Source: an uncultured bacterium
GTDB taxonomy: Bacteria; Actinomycetota; Coriobacteriia; Coriobacteriales; Coriobacteriaceae
Assembly (NCBI GenBank): GCA_905215065.1
Contig: CAJMOF010000028.1
Span: 1-13,629 of the forward strand
Direction: 5' to 3'
DNA: 13,629 nucleotides
Shown here: positions 6,999 through 13,629 of the stretch, piece by piece
How the letters are laid out: every line of letters starts with the position of its first letter
Numbering within the stretch: position 1 is the first letter of the stretch
The notes under the pieces: generated by a model
Databases searched by the model: none
What the model saw: only the letters and a program-made list of their open reading frames with translations
What the model was told of the DNA's origin: nothing
Program-made: the position numbers and the translations under genes

Positions 6999-7029
6999 CT
7001 GGATGCGATGCCGTTCCAAATGGAACCAC

Positions 7030-7060
7030 AATGGCCGGCTCAATGAGTCGGCCATTTTTG
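7030..7060 (+). terminator. Intrinsic terminator after rpmF, within the plsX leader
   Basis: A 12-base left arm (7030-7041, AATGGCCGGCTC) pairs completely with 7045-7056, with one G-T wobble, around a 3-base AAT loop. A run of five T (7055-7059) follows. It should end rpmF transcripts. Because it lies downstream of the candidate promoter at 6993 and only 17 bases before the plsX ATG, it may also act as an attenuator of plsX. Confidence 0.85.
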
Positions 7061-7063
7061 TAT

Positions 7064-7069
7064 AAGGAG
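7064..7069 (+). promoter_or_regulatory. Ribosome binding site that sets the plsX start
   Basis: AAGGAG lies 1 base before the in-frame ATG at 7071 and 7 bases before ATG 7077. The second has normal spacing, so plsX starts at 7077. Confidence 0.8.
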
Positions 7070-7076
7070 TATGTAT

Positions 7077-8096
7077 ATGAGTAACGTTCGCGTTTGTGTA
7101 GACGTTGTGGGCGGAGACGAGAAACCTCAGGTTGTTCTCGATGGTATCGAGGCTGCACTTGCCGCCGATCCCGATATCGAGGTCCTGGCAGTCGGTCCCG
7201 CCGAAATCGTCAATCTCTTTGCCGCGGCCCATGCACGTGTGGAGGCTCTGGAAGCCCCTGACATTATCGCCATGGATGACGATCCCATTCGCGCCGTGAT
7301 GACCAAGCGCAAGTCCTCGATCGTGCTTGCCTGCCGCGCCATCAAAAAGGGCAACGCGGACGCGTTTTTCTCCGCCGGCTCCACCGGCGCCATGACCGCT
7401 GCCGCGACCGCCTACGTCACACCGTTTAGATATATGGCCGAAGGCAAGAAGCAGCCGGTGCGCCCCTGTTTGACCAATGCGCTGCCCAATCGTGCCGGCG
7501 GCCTGACGGTGCTGTGCGACATGGGCGCCAACCCCGATGTCGAGGTGGACGACATGGTGCGTTTTGCCCAGATGGGTAGCGCTTATGCCCGCGTTGTCCT
7601 GGGCATCGAGCATCCTCGCGTGGGCTTGCTTGCCAATGGCACCGAGGACGAGAAGGGCTCCAACTTTACCAAGGCCTGCTTCCCGGCCATGAAAGCCGCC
7701 GTTCCCGGCTTTGTGGGTAACTGCGAAGGCACCGATCTTACGTCGGGCAATTTTGACGTCGTGGTCGCCGACGGCATGTCAGGCAACATCGCGCTCAAGG
7801 CCACCGAGGGTGCTGCCAAGTTTTTGCTGCAGGAGCTCAAGGGCGTCTTTATGTCTTCGCTTGGCACCAAGATCGCCGCGCTGCTCATTAAAAAGCAGAT
7901 GCGCGAGATAAAGGCCAAGCTTTCGGGCGACGCCAAGGGCGGCGCGATTCTTTTGGGCTTGCGCGGCGTGGTCCTGATCGGCCATGGCGCCACCTCGGTC
8001 GAGGCTGTTAAAAACGGTACGCTCGCGGCGGCCGAAGCCGTGCGCGCCGGGCTGGTCGAGAACGTCGCCAACTCTATGGACGGTATCGTTTTATAA
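7077..8096 (+). CDS. plsX: Phosphate acyltransferase PlsX
   Basis: PlsX converts acyl-ACP and phosphate to acyl-phosphate (reversibly), the donor used by PlsY in the first acylation of glycerol-3-phosphate. The 339-residue product has normal length and all the family landmarks, but in divergent form. DVVGGD (9-14) stands where DAMGGD is usual, SAGSTGAM (99-106) for SAGNTGA, CDMGAN for D-x-GAN, LANGTEDEKG (185-194) for LLNIGEE-x-KG, GNCEGTD for GNVEGRD, DGMSGN (232-237) for DGFTGN, and a C-terminal LLGLRGVVLIGHGATS. The divergence is spread over the motifs and the frame is intact, so I call it a divergent but probably active PlsX. It is separated from rpmF by a terminator. The next gene is acpP, whose product carries its substrate. 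Confidence 0.93.
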   Translation: MSNVRVCVDVVGGDEKPQVVLDGIEAALAADPDIEVLAVGPAEIVNLFAAAHARVEALEAPDIIAMDDDPIRAVMTKRKSSIVLACRAIKKGNADAFFSAGSTGAMTAAATAYVTPFRYMAEGKKQPVRPCLTNALPNRAGGLTVLCDMGANPDVEVDDMVRFAQMGSAYARVVLGIEHPRVGLLANGTEDEKGSNFTKACFPAMKAAVPGFVGNCEGTDLTSGNFDVVVADGMSGNIALKATEGAAKFLLQELKGVFMSSLGTKIAALLIKKQMREIKAKLSGDAKGGAILLGLRGVVLIGHGATSVEAVKNGTLAAAEAVRAGLVENVANSMDGIVL

Positions 8097-8133
8097 CAGC
8101 GGCGTTATGCGTCTCGGGGCGTGCGTCGTGGGG

Positions 8134-8139
8134 TAGAAT
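8134..8139 (+). promoter_or_regulatory. Candidate -10 element for acpP-rnc-smc-ftsY
   Basis: TAGAAT, identical to the hexamer at 187, lies in the 114-base gap between plsX and acpP. The transcript start would be near 8146, so the palindrome at 8153-8174 falls just inside the transcript. The region upstream is very G-rich and I see no good -35 box. Confidence 0.45.
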
Positions 8140-8152
8140 CAGAACCGTGTCT

Positions 8153-8174
8153 TGGTACCGCCCGGGCGGTACCA
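8153..8174. promoter_or_regulatory. Perfect 22-base palindrome in the acpP leader
   Basis: The half site TGGTACCGCCC (8153-8163) is followed directly by its exact reverse complement (8164-8174), with no spacer and no mismatch. It lies about 8-29 bases downstream of the predicted start point and 36 bases before the acpP ATG. As DNA it has the symmetry of a dimeric repressor site. As RNA it would fold into a stem of about 9 bp with a tight CCGG loop, followed by ATTCTTTT, which is a poor terminator tail. I do not recognise it as a known operator. I see no second copy in the window. Confidence 0.6.
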
Positions 8175-8210
8175 TTCTTTTGGTATTCATGCACTATGAG
8201 AGGAAGCGCT

Positions 8211-8453
8211 ATGGACCGCTCCGAAATCTTCGACAAGATCGCCGAGGTCGCTGCTGACGTTCTGGGCGTCGATGTTGCCGAAATTAGCGATGAGACCACC
8301 TTTGACGACCTCGATGCCAACTCGCTCGAGCGCCTGCAGCTGGTTACGGCCATCGAGGACGAGTTCAACCTCGAGATCGATGACGAGACTCTGCTCTCGC
8401 TCAACTCTGTCGCCGACGCCGTCGACGCGATCGAAAACGCCAGGGAGGCCTAG
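8211..8453 (+). CDS. acpP: Acyl carrier protein
   Basis: This is an 80-residue, very acidic protein with the four-helix ACP plan. Helix I is IFDKIAEVAADVLGV. The loop DDLDANSLE contains Ser38, the expected 4'-phosphopantetheine attachment site. Helix II is RLQLVTAIEDEFNLEI, followed by DDETLLSLNSVADAVDAIE. ACP carries growing acyl chains as thioesters for fatty acid synthesis and is the substrate partner of PlsX just upstream. The motif reads Asn37-Ser38-Leu39, where nearly all ACPs have Asp-Ser-Leu. The ATG at 8211 has GAGAGGA (8198-8204) upstream, and in-frame codons further up belong to the promoter and palindrome region. The plsX-acpP-rnc order resembles Bacillus, but fabD and fabG, which lie between plsX and acpA there, are absent. 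Confidence 0.93.
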   Translation: MDRSEIFDKIAEVAADVLGVDVAEISDETTFDDLDANSLERLQLVTAIEDEFNLEIDDETLLSLNSVADAVDAIENAREA

Positions 8454-8456
8454 GTC

Positions 8457-9182
8457 TTGGCTTTGTCTGAACGACTTACGCGCGCCCAGGAAATCCTGGG
8501 CCACGAGTTCAATAATAAGGTGCTGCTGCGCGCGGCCCTTACGCATCCCTCGGCAGTCGAGGGCCAGCCGGTTTCTGCCAGCTATGAGCGCCTTGAGTTC
8601 TTGGGCGATTCCATTTTGGGCGCCGTGGTCGCACGCTCCCTGTTTGAGTCCTATCCGGAGTTTGACGAGGGCAAGCTCACACGCCTGAAGGTGTCGCTTG
8701 TCTCGGGCGCTACGCTGTCCGAGGTTTCTCACGAGCTGGGAATCGACGACATCATCATCTTTGGTGCCTCCGAGACCGGTACCGGTGCGCGCGGCCTGCA
8801 TTCGGCGCTCGAGAACGTCTATGAGTCGCTCGTGGGCGCGCTGTACCTGGATGCCGGCTGGGATGCCGCAGCGGAGTTTATTCACCGCACGCTTAAGCCG
8901 CACTTGGCTTCCGAGCGTGCCGAACATCCTGCGAACCCCAAGTCGTTCTTGCAGGAGTGCGTGCAAGCCGACGGTCACGAACCCCCGGCGTATAAGCTTG
9001 TTGGCTCCGAGGGCCCGGCGCATGCGCCCACCTTTACCGCCGTGGTGTTGATCGATGGTATTCGTCAGGGTCGCGGCTCCGGCTCCTCAAAGAAGGAAGC
9101 CGAGGGAGCCGCTGCACTCGAGGCTCTTGACCGCATGGGCTATACCACCAACGGCGTGATTCTCAACAAGAAGCCTGTTTAA
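8457..9182 (+). CDS. rnc: Ribonuclease III
   Basis: RNase III cleaves double-stranded RNA, including rRNA precursors. The 241-residue protein has the catalytic domain at about 1-155, with signature ERLEFLGDSIL giving Glu44, Glu47 and Asp51. The second metal motif is NVYESLVGALYLD (120-132), with Glu123. The dsRNA-binding domain at about 160-235 reads NPKSFLQECVQ to GSGSSKKEAEGAAALEAL. Family members usually have Asp at the position of Asn120 (D-x-x-E). The start is TTG 8457, 8 bases after GGGAGG (8443-8448) and 3 bases after the acpP stop. TTG 8463 is a weaker alternative. Rare start codons suggest modest expression relative to acpP. It is followed by smc after 10 bases. The call is firm, and the Asn is the only oddity. 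Confidence 0.96.
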   Translation: MALSERLTRAQEILGHEFNNKVLLRAALTHPSAVEGQPVSASYERLEFLGDSILGAVVARSLFESYPEFDEGKLTRLKVSLVSGATLSEVSHELGIDDIIIFGASETGTGARGLHSALENVYESLVGALYLDAGWDAAAEFIHRTLKPHLASERAEHPANPKSFLQECVQADGHEPPAYKLVGSEGPAHAPTFTAVVLIDGIRQGRGSGSSKKEAEGAAALEALDRMGYTTNGVILNKKPV

Positions 9183-9192
9183 GCGAGGAACC

Positions 9193-12100
9193 GTGTATCT
9201 CAAGTCCCTCACGCTCAAAGGGTTCAAGTCGTTTGCCGACCGCGCCCATATGACGTTTGAGCCGGGCCTGACCGTCATCGTCGGTCCCAACGGCTCGGGA
9301 AAATCGAACATCTCCGACTCCATCCTGTGGGTTCTGGGCGAGCAGAGCGCCAAGCAGCTGCGCGGCCAGGCCATGGAGGATGTTATCTTCTCGGGCTCGT
9401 CGGCTCGCAAGCCGGTGGGTGTCGCCGAGGTCACGCTGGTGCTCGATAACTCGGACCATATGCTGCCCGTCGACTTTGACGAGGTCGCCATCACCCGTCG
9501 CATGTATCGCTCGGGCGAAAGCGAGTACCTCATCAACTCGAGTCCGTGCCGCCTGATGGACATTCAGGACATCCTGCACGATTCGGGCCTGGGCAAGGAT
9601 ACGCATTCCATCATCAGCCAGGGCAAGCTCGACGCCATTTTGCAGAGCCGCCCCGAGGAGCGCCGTGCCCTCATCGAGGAGGCCGCCGGCATCTCCAAGC
9701 ACAAGCGCCGCAAGGAGCGTGCGCTCAAAAAGATTAAGTCGATGGACGAGCACCTGACGCGTGCCCGCGACATCAATAAGGAAATCGCCCGTCAGCTGCG
9801 ACCGCTGGAGCGTCAGGTCGATCGCGCGCGCAAGTACAAGGAGCTGTCCTCGCGCGCGAACGAGCTTACGCAGATGCTAGCCGTCGACGAGCTGCGTTCG
9901 CTGCAGTCGCAGTGGAACGACCTGGAGAGCCGCTCCAAAGAGGGCGCGGCCGAGCTTGAGCTTGCGCAGTACCGCTTGGGCGAAAAGGAGCGCGAGCTCG
10001 AGAAGCTTCAGGTCATGCTCGAGGAAAAGGGCCTGTTTGTGGGCGACCTAGGCGAGCAGCGCCGTCATATGCAAGATGTGGTCGGCCGCATTAACTCCGA
10101 CATGCGCCTGCTCGAGGAAAAGGGCCACAACATGGTGTCGCGCCTGTCTGACATGCGCGGTCAGATCTCGAGCTCCGAGCATCAGCGTCGTCGCGTGGTC
10201 GAGGAGCTCGAGGACGCGCGTGCCCAGCTTGAGGAAGTGACCGGTGCGCACATGCAGGCCCAGGATGACGTTGACGCCGCTGGTCCTGCCGCTGCCGAGC
10301 TCCACGAGCGCCGCGTGGCGCTCGACAATCAGATTTCGCAGCTTACGCGTGAACAACGTGATGTGCAGCGCGTGGCCGATAACGCCGCGCTCGAGCTCGC
10401 TAAGGTGACGGATTCCTTGAGCAATGCCGAGGTCGAGGACAACATGTATGCCTCGCGCCTGGAGCAGATCGATGAACAGCTCGAGGAGGTCACGGCCTCG
10501 CTCGAGAGCCGTCGCGACCGCGCCGAGGAGCTTGAGGGCGCTCTTGAGGAAGCGCGCCAAGCTCAGGTCGATGCGCGTGAGGCAACCGAGACGGCACGCG
10601 CGTCCCTGAAGAACCTGCGTGCCCGCGAGAGCGAGGCGCGTAACAAGCTGTCCGAGGTGCGCTCGGAGCTTGCCAGCCAAAAGAAGCTCGATGCCCGCAT
10701 GGCCGACAGCTCGCCGCTCGTAAGCCGTCTGGTGGGCGCGCTGGGCGATGATGTCTCAGGCCGTCTGGGCGACGTGCTCGAGGCCCCGCGCGAGCTTGAG
10801 GGCCTGGTTGAGCAATTGCTCGCCGGCGATATCGATGCGCTGCTGTTCGACGATACGTCCGCGCTTGAGCGTGCCGTTCGTGCTGCTCTGGACCAGAAGA
10901 AGGCCTCGGGCGAGGCGCTGCTGGTGGCGCGCGGCGTGAGCGGTTCTGCGACCGCCGAGGGTGCTTTCGGTACCCGTCTGGTTGATTGCCTGTCCGTTCG
11001 TGCGGGCTACGGTCCTGTTGTCGAGGCTCTGCTCGGCGGCTATTACGTGGTCGATGACTTGGCCGCCGCGTTGGCGGCGCCGGTTGTGGATGGCGTGACC
11101 TATGTGACCCCTGATGGTGCCCGCGTTGCCTGCGGCGGCTTGGTACGCGTGGGCCTCGATGCCGGTGAGGCATCGGGTGCCTTGGAGCGCAAGCGCCGCA
11201 TTCGTGAGCTCGAGGGCCTGGAGCCCGATCTGGCTGCCGTGTTTGAGCATGTTTCTGATCAGGTCGTCGAGGCCAATGCGGCCGTTGAGGAAGCGCGTGC
11301 CGCCGAGGGCGATGCCGCCGGCGAGATTGCCCGCCTTGAGGGCGAGCGCCGCTCCCTGCTCTCCGAGATCGGCCGCCTAGAGCAAAGCGCCAACAACGCA
11401 GAGGTCGAGTGCGTGCGCATTTCCAAGCGCCGTGAGCAGGCCGCAGAGGCCGTTCGCGCCGCGCGCCCGCGCGTGGACGAGCTCACCCGTTCGCGTGACG
11501 AGGCCCGTGCACAGGCAAGCGATCTGGGCTTGCAGATTGCCGAGGCCAACGACGAGCTCGATCGCGTACGCCGTGACGATTCCGAGGCTGCCGGCAAGCT
11601 CGCCGATGCCAAGGTTCGCCTAGCCCAGACAAGCGAACGCCTGCGTTCGTTGAAGGGCCGCGTGCCCGACCTGGAGCATCGTCTTGAGGGCATCGACCGT
11701 CGTATCCGCGGAACACGCCAGGCTTCGCGCTCGCTCGAGCTGCTGCGCCTGCGCGTCGACCCCATGCACGAACGCTATTCTGCCCTGTTGGAACGCGCGT
11801 CGGATTGGGCAGCGCGCCTGCGTGACCAGGCCTCTCTGGAAGAGGCGGACTCCGCTTCACTCAAGAAGACCATCGAGGATGCCAAGGCAGAGGTTGCCCG
11901 CGCTAAGGAGCGGGTCGATACCGCCGCCGCCACGCAAAACGAGTTTAAGGTCGCGCGTGGCAAGCTCGAGGTGCAGGTAGAGGCCGCCATTAAGGCCATT
12001 ACCGCCGATGGCACCACGGTACTCGAGGAAGCGCTCATGCTTCCCGCGCCCACGGACCGCGATGCCGCCGAGCGCGAGCTCAACCAGCTTGTGCGCCAGA

Positions 12101-12729
12101 TCAACAACTTAGGTCCCGTGAACCAAGTTGCCATGGAGGAGTACGAGCAGCTCAAGCGCCGCGCCGACTACATCGAGGAGCAACTTGCCGATCTGGAGAG
12201 CGCGCGCAAGGCGCTCACCAAGATCACCGTGGCGATCGACCGCAAGATGCGCAAGGCGTTCCTGGTGACGTTTGAGAAGGTCGACGCGAACTTCCGCGAG
12301 ATCTTCGCCATGCTCTTCCCGGGCGGTCAGGCTCACCTTGAGATGACCGATCCCGAGCATCCGGCCGAGACGGGCATTGAGGTTGTGGCGCAGCCGCGCG
12401 GCAAGCGCATCACCAAGATGATGCTCATGTCGGGCGGCGAGAAGAGTCTGACGGCGCTTGCCCTGCTCTTTGCCGTGTACCGCACGCGCACGGTGCCGTT
12501 CTATGTGCTGGACGAGGTCGAGGCGGCGCTTGATGACGCCAACCTGTCCAAGCTCATCGGCGCCCTCGATGTGCTGCGTTCCGATACGCAGCTCTTGGTC
12601 ATTTCGCATCAGCGCCGTACTATGGAGGACGCTGACGTTCTCTATGGCGTCTCGATGCAAGCCGACGGCGTCAGTCGCGTCGTCTCGCAAAAACTCGATC
12701 GCGAAACCGGAAAGGTCGTGAATGCATAA
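9193..12729 (+). CDS. smc: Chromosome segregation protein SMC
   Basis: SMC is the ATPase of the Smc-ScpAB condensin that aligns chromosome arms and helps segregate replicated origins. The 1178-residue protein has the full order. The N-terminal ATPase head starts YLKSLTLKGFKSFAD with Walker A GPNGSGKSN at 31-39. The first coiled coil spans about 165-500. A hinge domain (about 505-660) ends in the YVTPDGARVACGGLVRVG region. The returning coiled coil spans about 665-1015. The C-terminal head has the signature motif MSGGEK at 1079-1084 and Walker B VLDEVEAALDD, with Asp1107 and Glu1108. The GTG start is fixed by the conserved N-terminus; a GAGGAA lies very close upstream (spacer 2-3 bases). scpA and scpB are not in the window. 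It overlaps ftsY by one base (TAATG). Confidence 0.98.
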   Translation: MYLKSLTLKGFKSFADRAHMTFEPGLTVIVGPNGSGKSNISDSILWVLGEQSAKQLRGQAMEDVIFSGSSARKPVGVAEVTLVLDNSDHMLPVDFDEVAITRRMYRSGESEYLINSSPCRLMDIQDILHDSGLGKDTHSIISQGKLDAILQSRPEERRALIEEAAGISKHKRRKERALKKIKSMDEHLTRARDINKEIARQLRPLERQVDRARKYKELSSRANELTQMLAVDELRSLQSQWNDLESRSKEGAAELELAQYRLGEKERELEKLQVMLEEKGLFVGDLGEQRRHMQDVVGRINSDMRLLEEKGHNMVSRLSDMRGQISSSEHQRRRVVEELEDARAQLEEVTGAHMQAQDDVDAAGPAAAELHERRVALDNQISQLTREQRDVQRVADNAALELAKVTDSLSNAEVEDNMYASRLEQIDEQLEEVTASLESRRDRAEELEGALEEARQAQVDAREATETARASLKNLRARESEARNKLSEVRSELASQKKLDARMADSSPLVSRLVGALGDDVSGRLGDVLEAPRELEGLVEQLLAGDIDALLFDDTSALERAVRAALDQKKASGEALLVARGVSGSATAEGAFGTRLVDCLSVRAGYGPVVEALLGGYYVVDDLAAALAAPVVDGVTYVTPDGARVACGGLVRVGLDAGEASGALERKRRIRELEGLEPDLAAVFEHVSDQVVEANAAVEEARAAEGDAAGEIARLEGERRSLLSEIGRLEQSANNAEVECVRISKRREQAAEAVRAARPRVDELTRSRDEARAQASDLGLQIAEANDELDRVRRDDSEAAGKLADAKVRLAQTSERLRSLKGRVPDLEHRLEGIDRRIRGTRQASRSLELLRLRVDPMHERYSALLERASDWAARLRDQASLEEADSASLKKTIEDAKAEVARAKERVDTAAATQNEFKVARGKLEVQVEAAIKAITADGTTVLEEALMLPAPTDRDAAERELNQLVRQINNLGPVNQVAMEEYEQLKRRADYIEEQLADLESARKALTKITVAIDRKMRKAFLVTFEKVDANFREIFAMLFPGGQAHLEMTDPEHPAETGIEVVAQPRGKRITKMMLMSGGEKSLTALALLFAVYRTRTVPFYVLDEVEAALDDANLSKLIGALDVLRSDTQLLVISHQRRTMEDADVLYGVSMQADGVSRVVSQKLDRETGKVVNA

Positions 12730-13629
12730 TGGGATTCTTTGACGCTCTCTCGCGTGGACTTGAGCGCAGCCGCGAGGCGCTCAACGAGGTCTTCTACTTT
12801 GGCGGCGAGGTCGACGAGGACTTTTGGGAGGACCTTGAGGACACCCTCGTTATGGGTGACATGGGTGCCGAGGTCGCCATTCAGGTCTCCGATGACCTAC
12901 GCGATGCCGCGGCCAAGAAGAACCTCAAGACCGCTCCGCAGCTTCGACGCGCCCTGGCCGAGCAGCTCGAGCAGCACTTTGTGCCCATCGAGTGCGATCC
13001 GTTCTCCGATACGCCGAGCTGCGTGCTGTTTGTGGGCATTAACGGTGCCGGTAAGACCACCACGGTCGGTAAGATCGCGAGCGCCATGGCCGCCCGCGGC
13101 AAGAACGTCGTAATCGGCTCTGCCGATACGTTCCGCGCCGCCGCCATCGAGCAGCTCGATGTGTGGGGCCAGCGCGCCGGCGTCCCCGTCATCAAGCGCG
13201 ACCGCGGCTCCGACCCGGCAAGTGTTTGCTACGACGTGCTCGACGAGGCCGATAAGCGCGGCAGCGACCTGGTGCTGATCGATACCGCCGGCCGTCTGCA
13301 CACGAGCCCCGAGCTCATGCGCGAGCTTGCCAAGGTGGTCAATGTGACCCGTAAGCGCGCCGCCAATATGGCCGCCGGCCCCATGCCCGTCTCAGTCGTG
13401 CTCGTGATCGATGCCGCCACTGGCCAGAACGGTCTGAACCAGGCGCTCGAGTTTAACGAGGCACTGGGCTTGGACGGTATTATCATGACTAAGCTCGACG
13501 GCACGGCTAAGGGCGGTATCGCCATGGCCGTGGCCGAGAAGCTCAAGCTCCCGATCCTGCGCATCGGCGTGGGTGAGCAGGTCGATGACCTGCAGGAGTT
13601 CAATGCCAAAGATTTCTGCCGCGCCCTGG
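12729..13629 (+). CDS. ftsY: Signal recognition particle receptor FtsY (3' end cut off by the window edge)
   Basis: FtsY is the membrane-associated SRP GTPase that receives ribosome-nascent chain complexes from Ffh for co-translational insertion. Three hundred codons are present, open to the window edge. The protein begins MGFFDALSRGLERSREAL, a likely membrane-binding amphipathic helix, then the N domain (about 15-90). It lacks the long acidic A domain of E. coli FtsY. The G domain has GINGAGKT at 103-110, DTFRAAAIEQL, DTAGR at 185-189 and TKLDG at 254-258. It reaches DLQEFNAKDFCRAL, which in this family is only a few residues from the C-terminus. The ATG shares its A with the smc TAA stop, so the two are translationally coupled. 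ffh often follows downstream in related clusters, but that is beyond the window. Confidence 0.96.
   Translation, partial: MGFFDALSRGLERSREALNEVFYFGGEVDEDFWEDLEDTLVMGDMGAEVAIQVSDDLRDAAAKKNLKTAPQLRRALAEQLEQHFVPIECDPFSDTPSCVLFVGINGAGKTTTVGKIASAMAARGKNVVIGSADTFRAAAIEQLDVWGQRAGVPVIKRDRGSDPASVCYDVLDEADKRGSDLVLIDTAGRLHTSPELMRELAKVVNVTRKRAANMAAGPMPVSVVLVIDAATGQNGLNQALEFNEALGLDGIIMTKLDGTAKGGIAMAVAEKLKLPILRIGVGEQVDDLQEFNAKDFCRAL

Noticed and set aside
8085..8110. Terminator after plsX (ATAAC...GTTAT)
   Set aside because: Only 5 pairs and no T tract follow, so read-through from plsX into acpP remains possible.
12739..13113. A 124-codon plus-strand Arg/Ser-rich frame at the end of the window
   Set aside because: It is out of frame with the true gene. 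The frame starting at 12729 gives an unmistakable FtsY, open to the window edge.
1..13629. Mobile element, CRISPR array, defence or toxin-antitoxin system, or a new multi-gene system
   Set aside because: Every stretch longer than about 160 bases is accounted for by a conserved housekeeping gene. I saw no direct-repeat array, no transposase or integrase motif, and no composition break. The tRNA at the left edge carries no visible duplicated 3' end in the window that would suggest an attachment site.

Overview
The window is a stretch of ordinary bacterial chromosome. It is GC-rich (by eye), nearly gene-solid, and every protein gene reads on the + strand. Several features point to an actinobacterium of the Coriobacteriia, most likely a Collinsella-like gut species. 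These are strongly GC-biased third positions with an Asp/Glu-rich protein style, a SepIVA-like coiled-coil gene next to a DUF177 gene as in mycobacteria, and a CoaD with the Mtb-like VKGLR motif. The genus is an inference; the class is moderately secure.

Layout: the 3' part of a tRNA-Asn(GTT) gene and its intrinsic terminator (1-90). A promoter region (91-248). Then Asp23/Gls24 protein, fakA, recG, rsmD and coaD in a tight run with 4- and 8-base overlaps or 10-27 base gaps (249-5625). A promoter gap, then a SepIVA/DivIVA-like coiled-coil protein and a DUF177 (YceD) protein joined by TAATG (5694-6745). A second promoter gap and rpmF (6810-6989). A third promoter, a strong terminator and plsX (6990-8096). 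A fourth promoter and a perfect 22-base palindrome, then acpP, rnc, smc and the start of ftsY (8097-13629, cut off just before its C-terminus).

The genes fall into four themes. Envelope lipid supply: FakA makes acyl-phosphate from free fatty acid, PlsX interconverts acyl-phosphate and acyl-ACP, and AcpP is the carrier. RNA and ribosome maturation: RsmD, YceD, L32 and RNase III. Chromosome and DNA maintenance: RecG and SMC. Envelope growth and protein targeting: the SepIVA-like protein and FtsY, with CoaD supplying coenzyme A and hence the ACP prosthetic group. The order merges the Bacillus yloU-yloV-recG-plsX-acpA-rnc-smc-ftsY cluster with the rsmD-coaD-yceD-rpmF cluster.

I see no mobile element, CRISPR array, toxin or defence system, and no new multi-gene system. 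The parts worth a second look are small. RNase III has an Asn where a metal-binding Asp is expected. ACP has Asn-Ser-Leu instead of Asp-Ser-Leu. A perfect palindrome lies in the acpP leader. A terminator sits between the apparent plsX promoter and its start codon.
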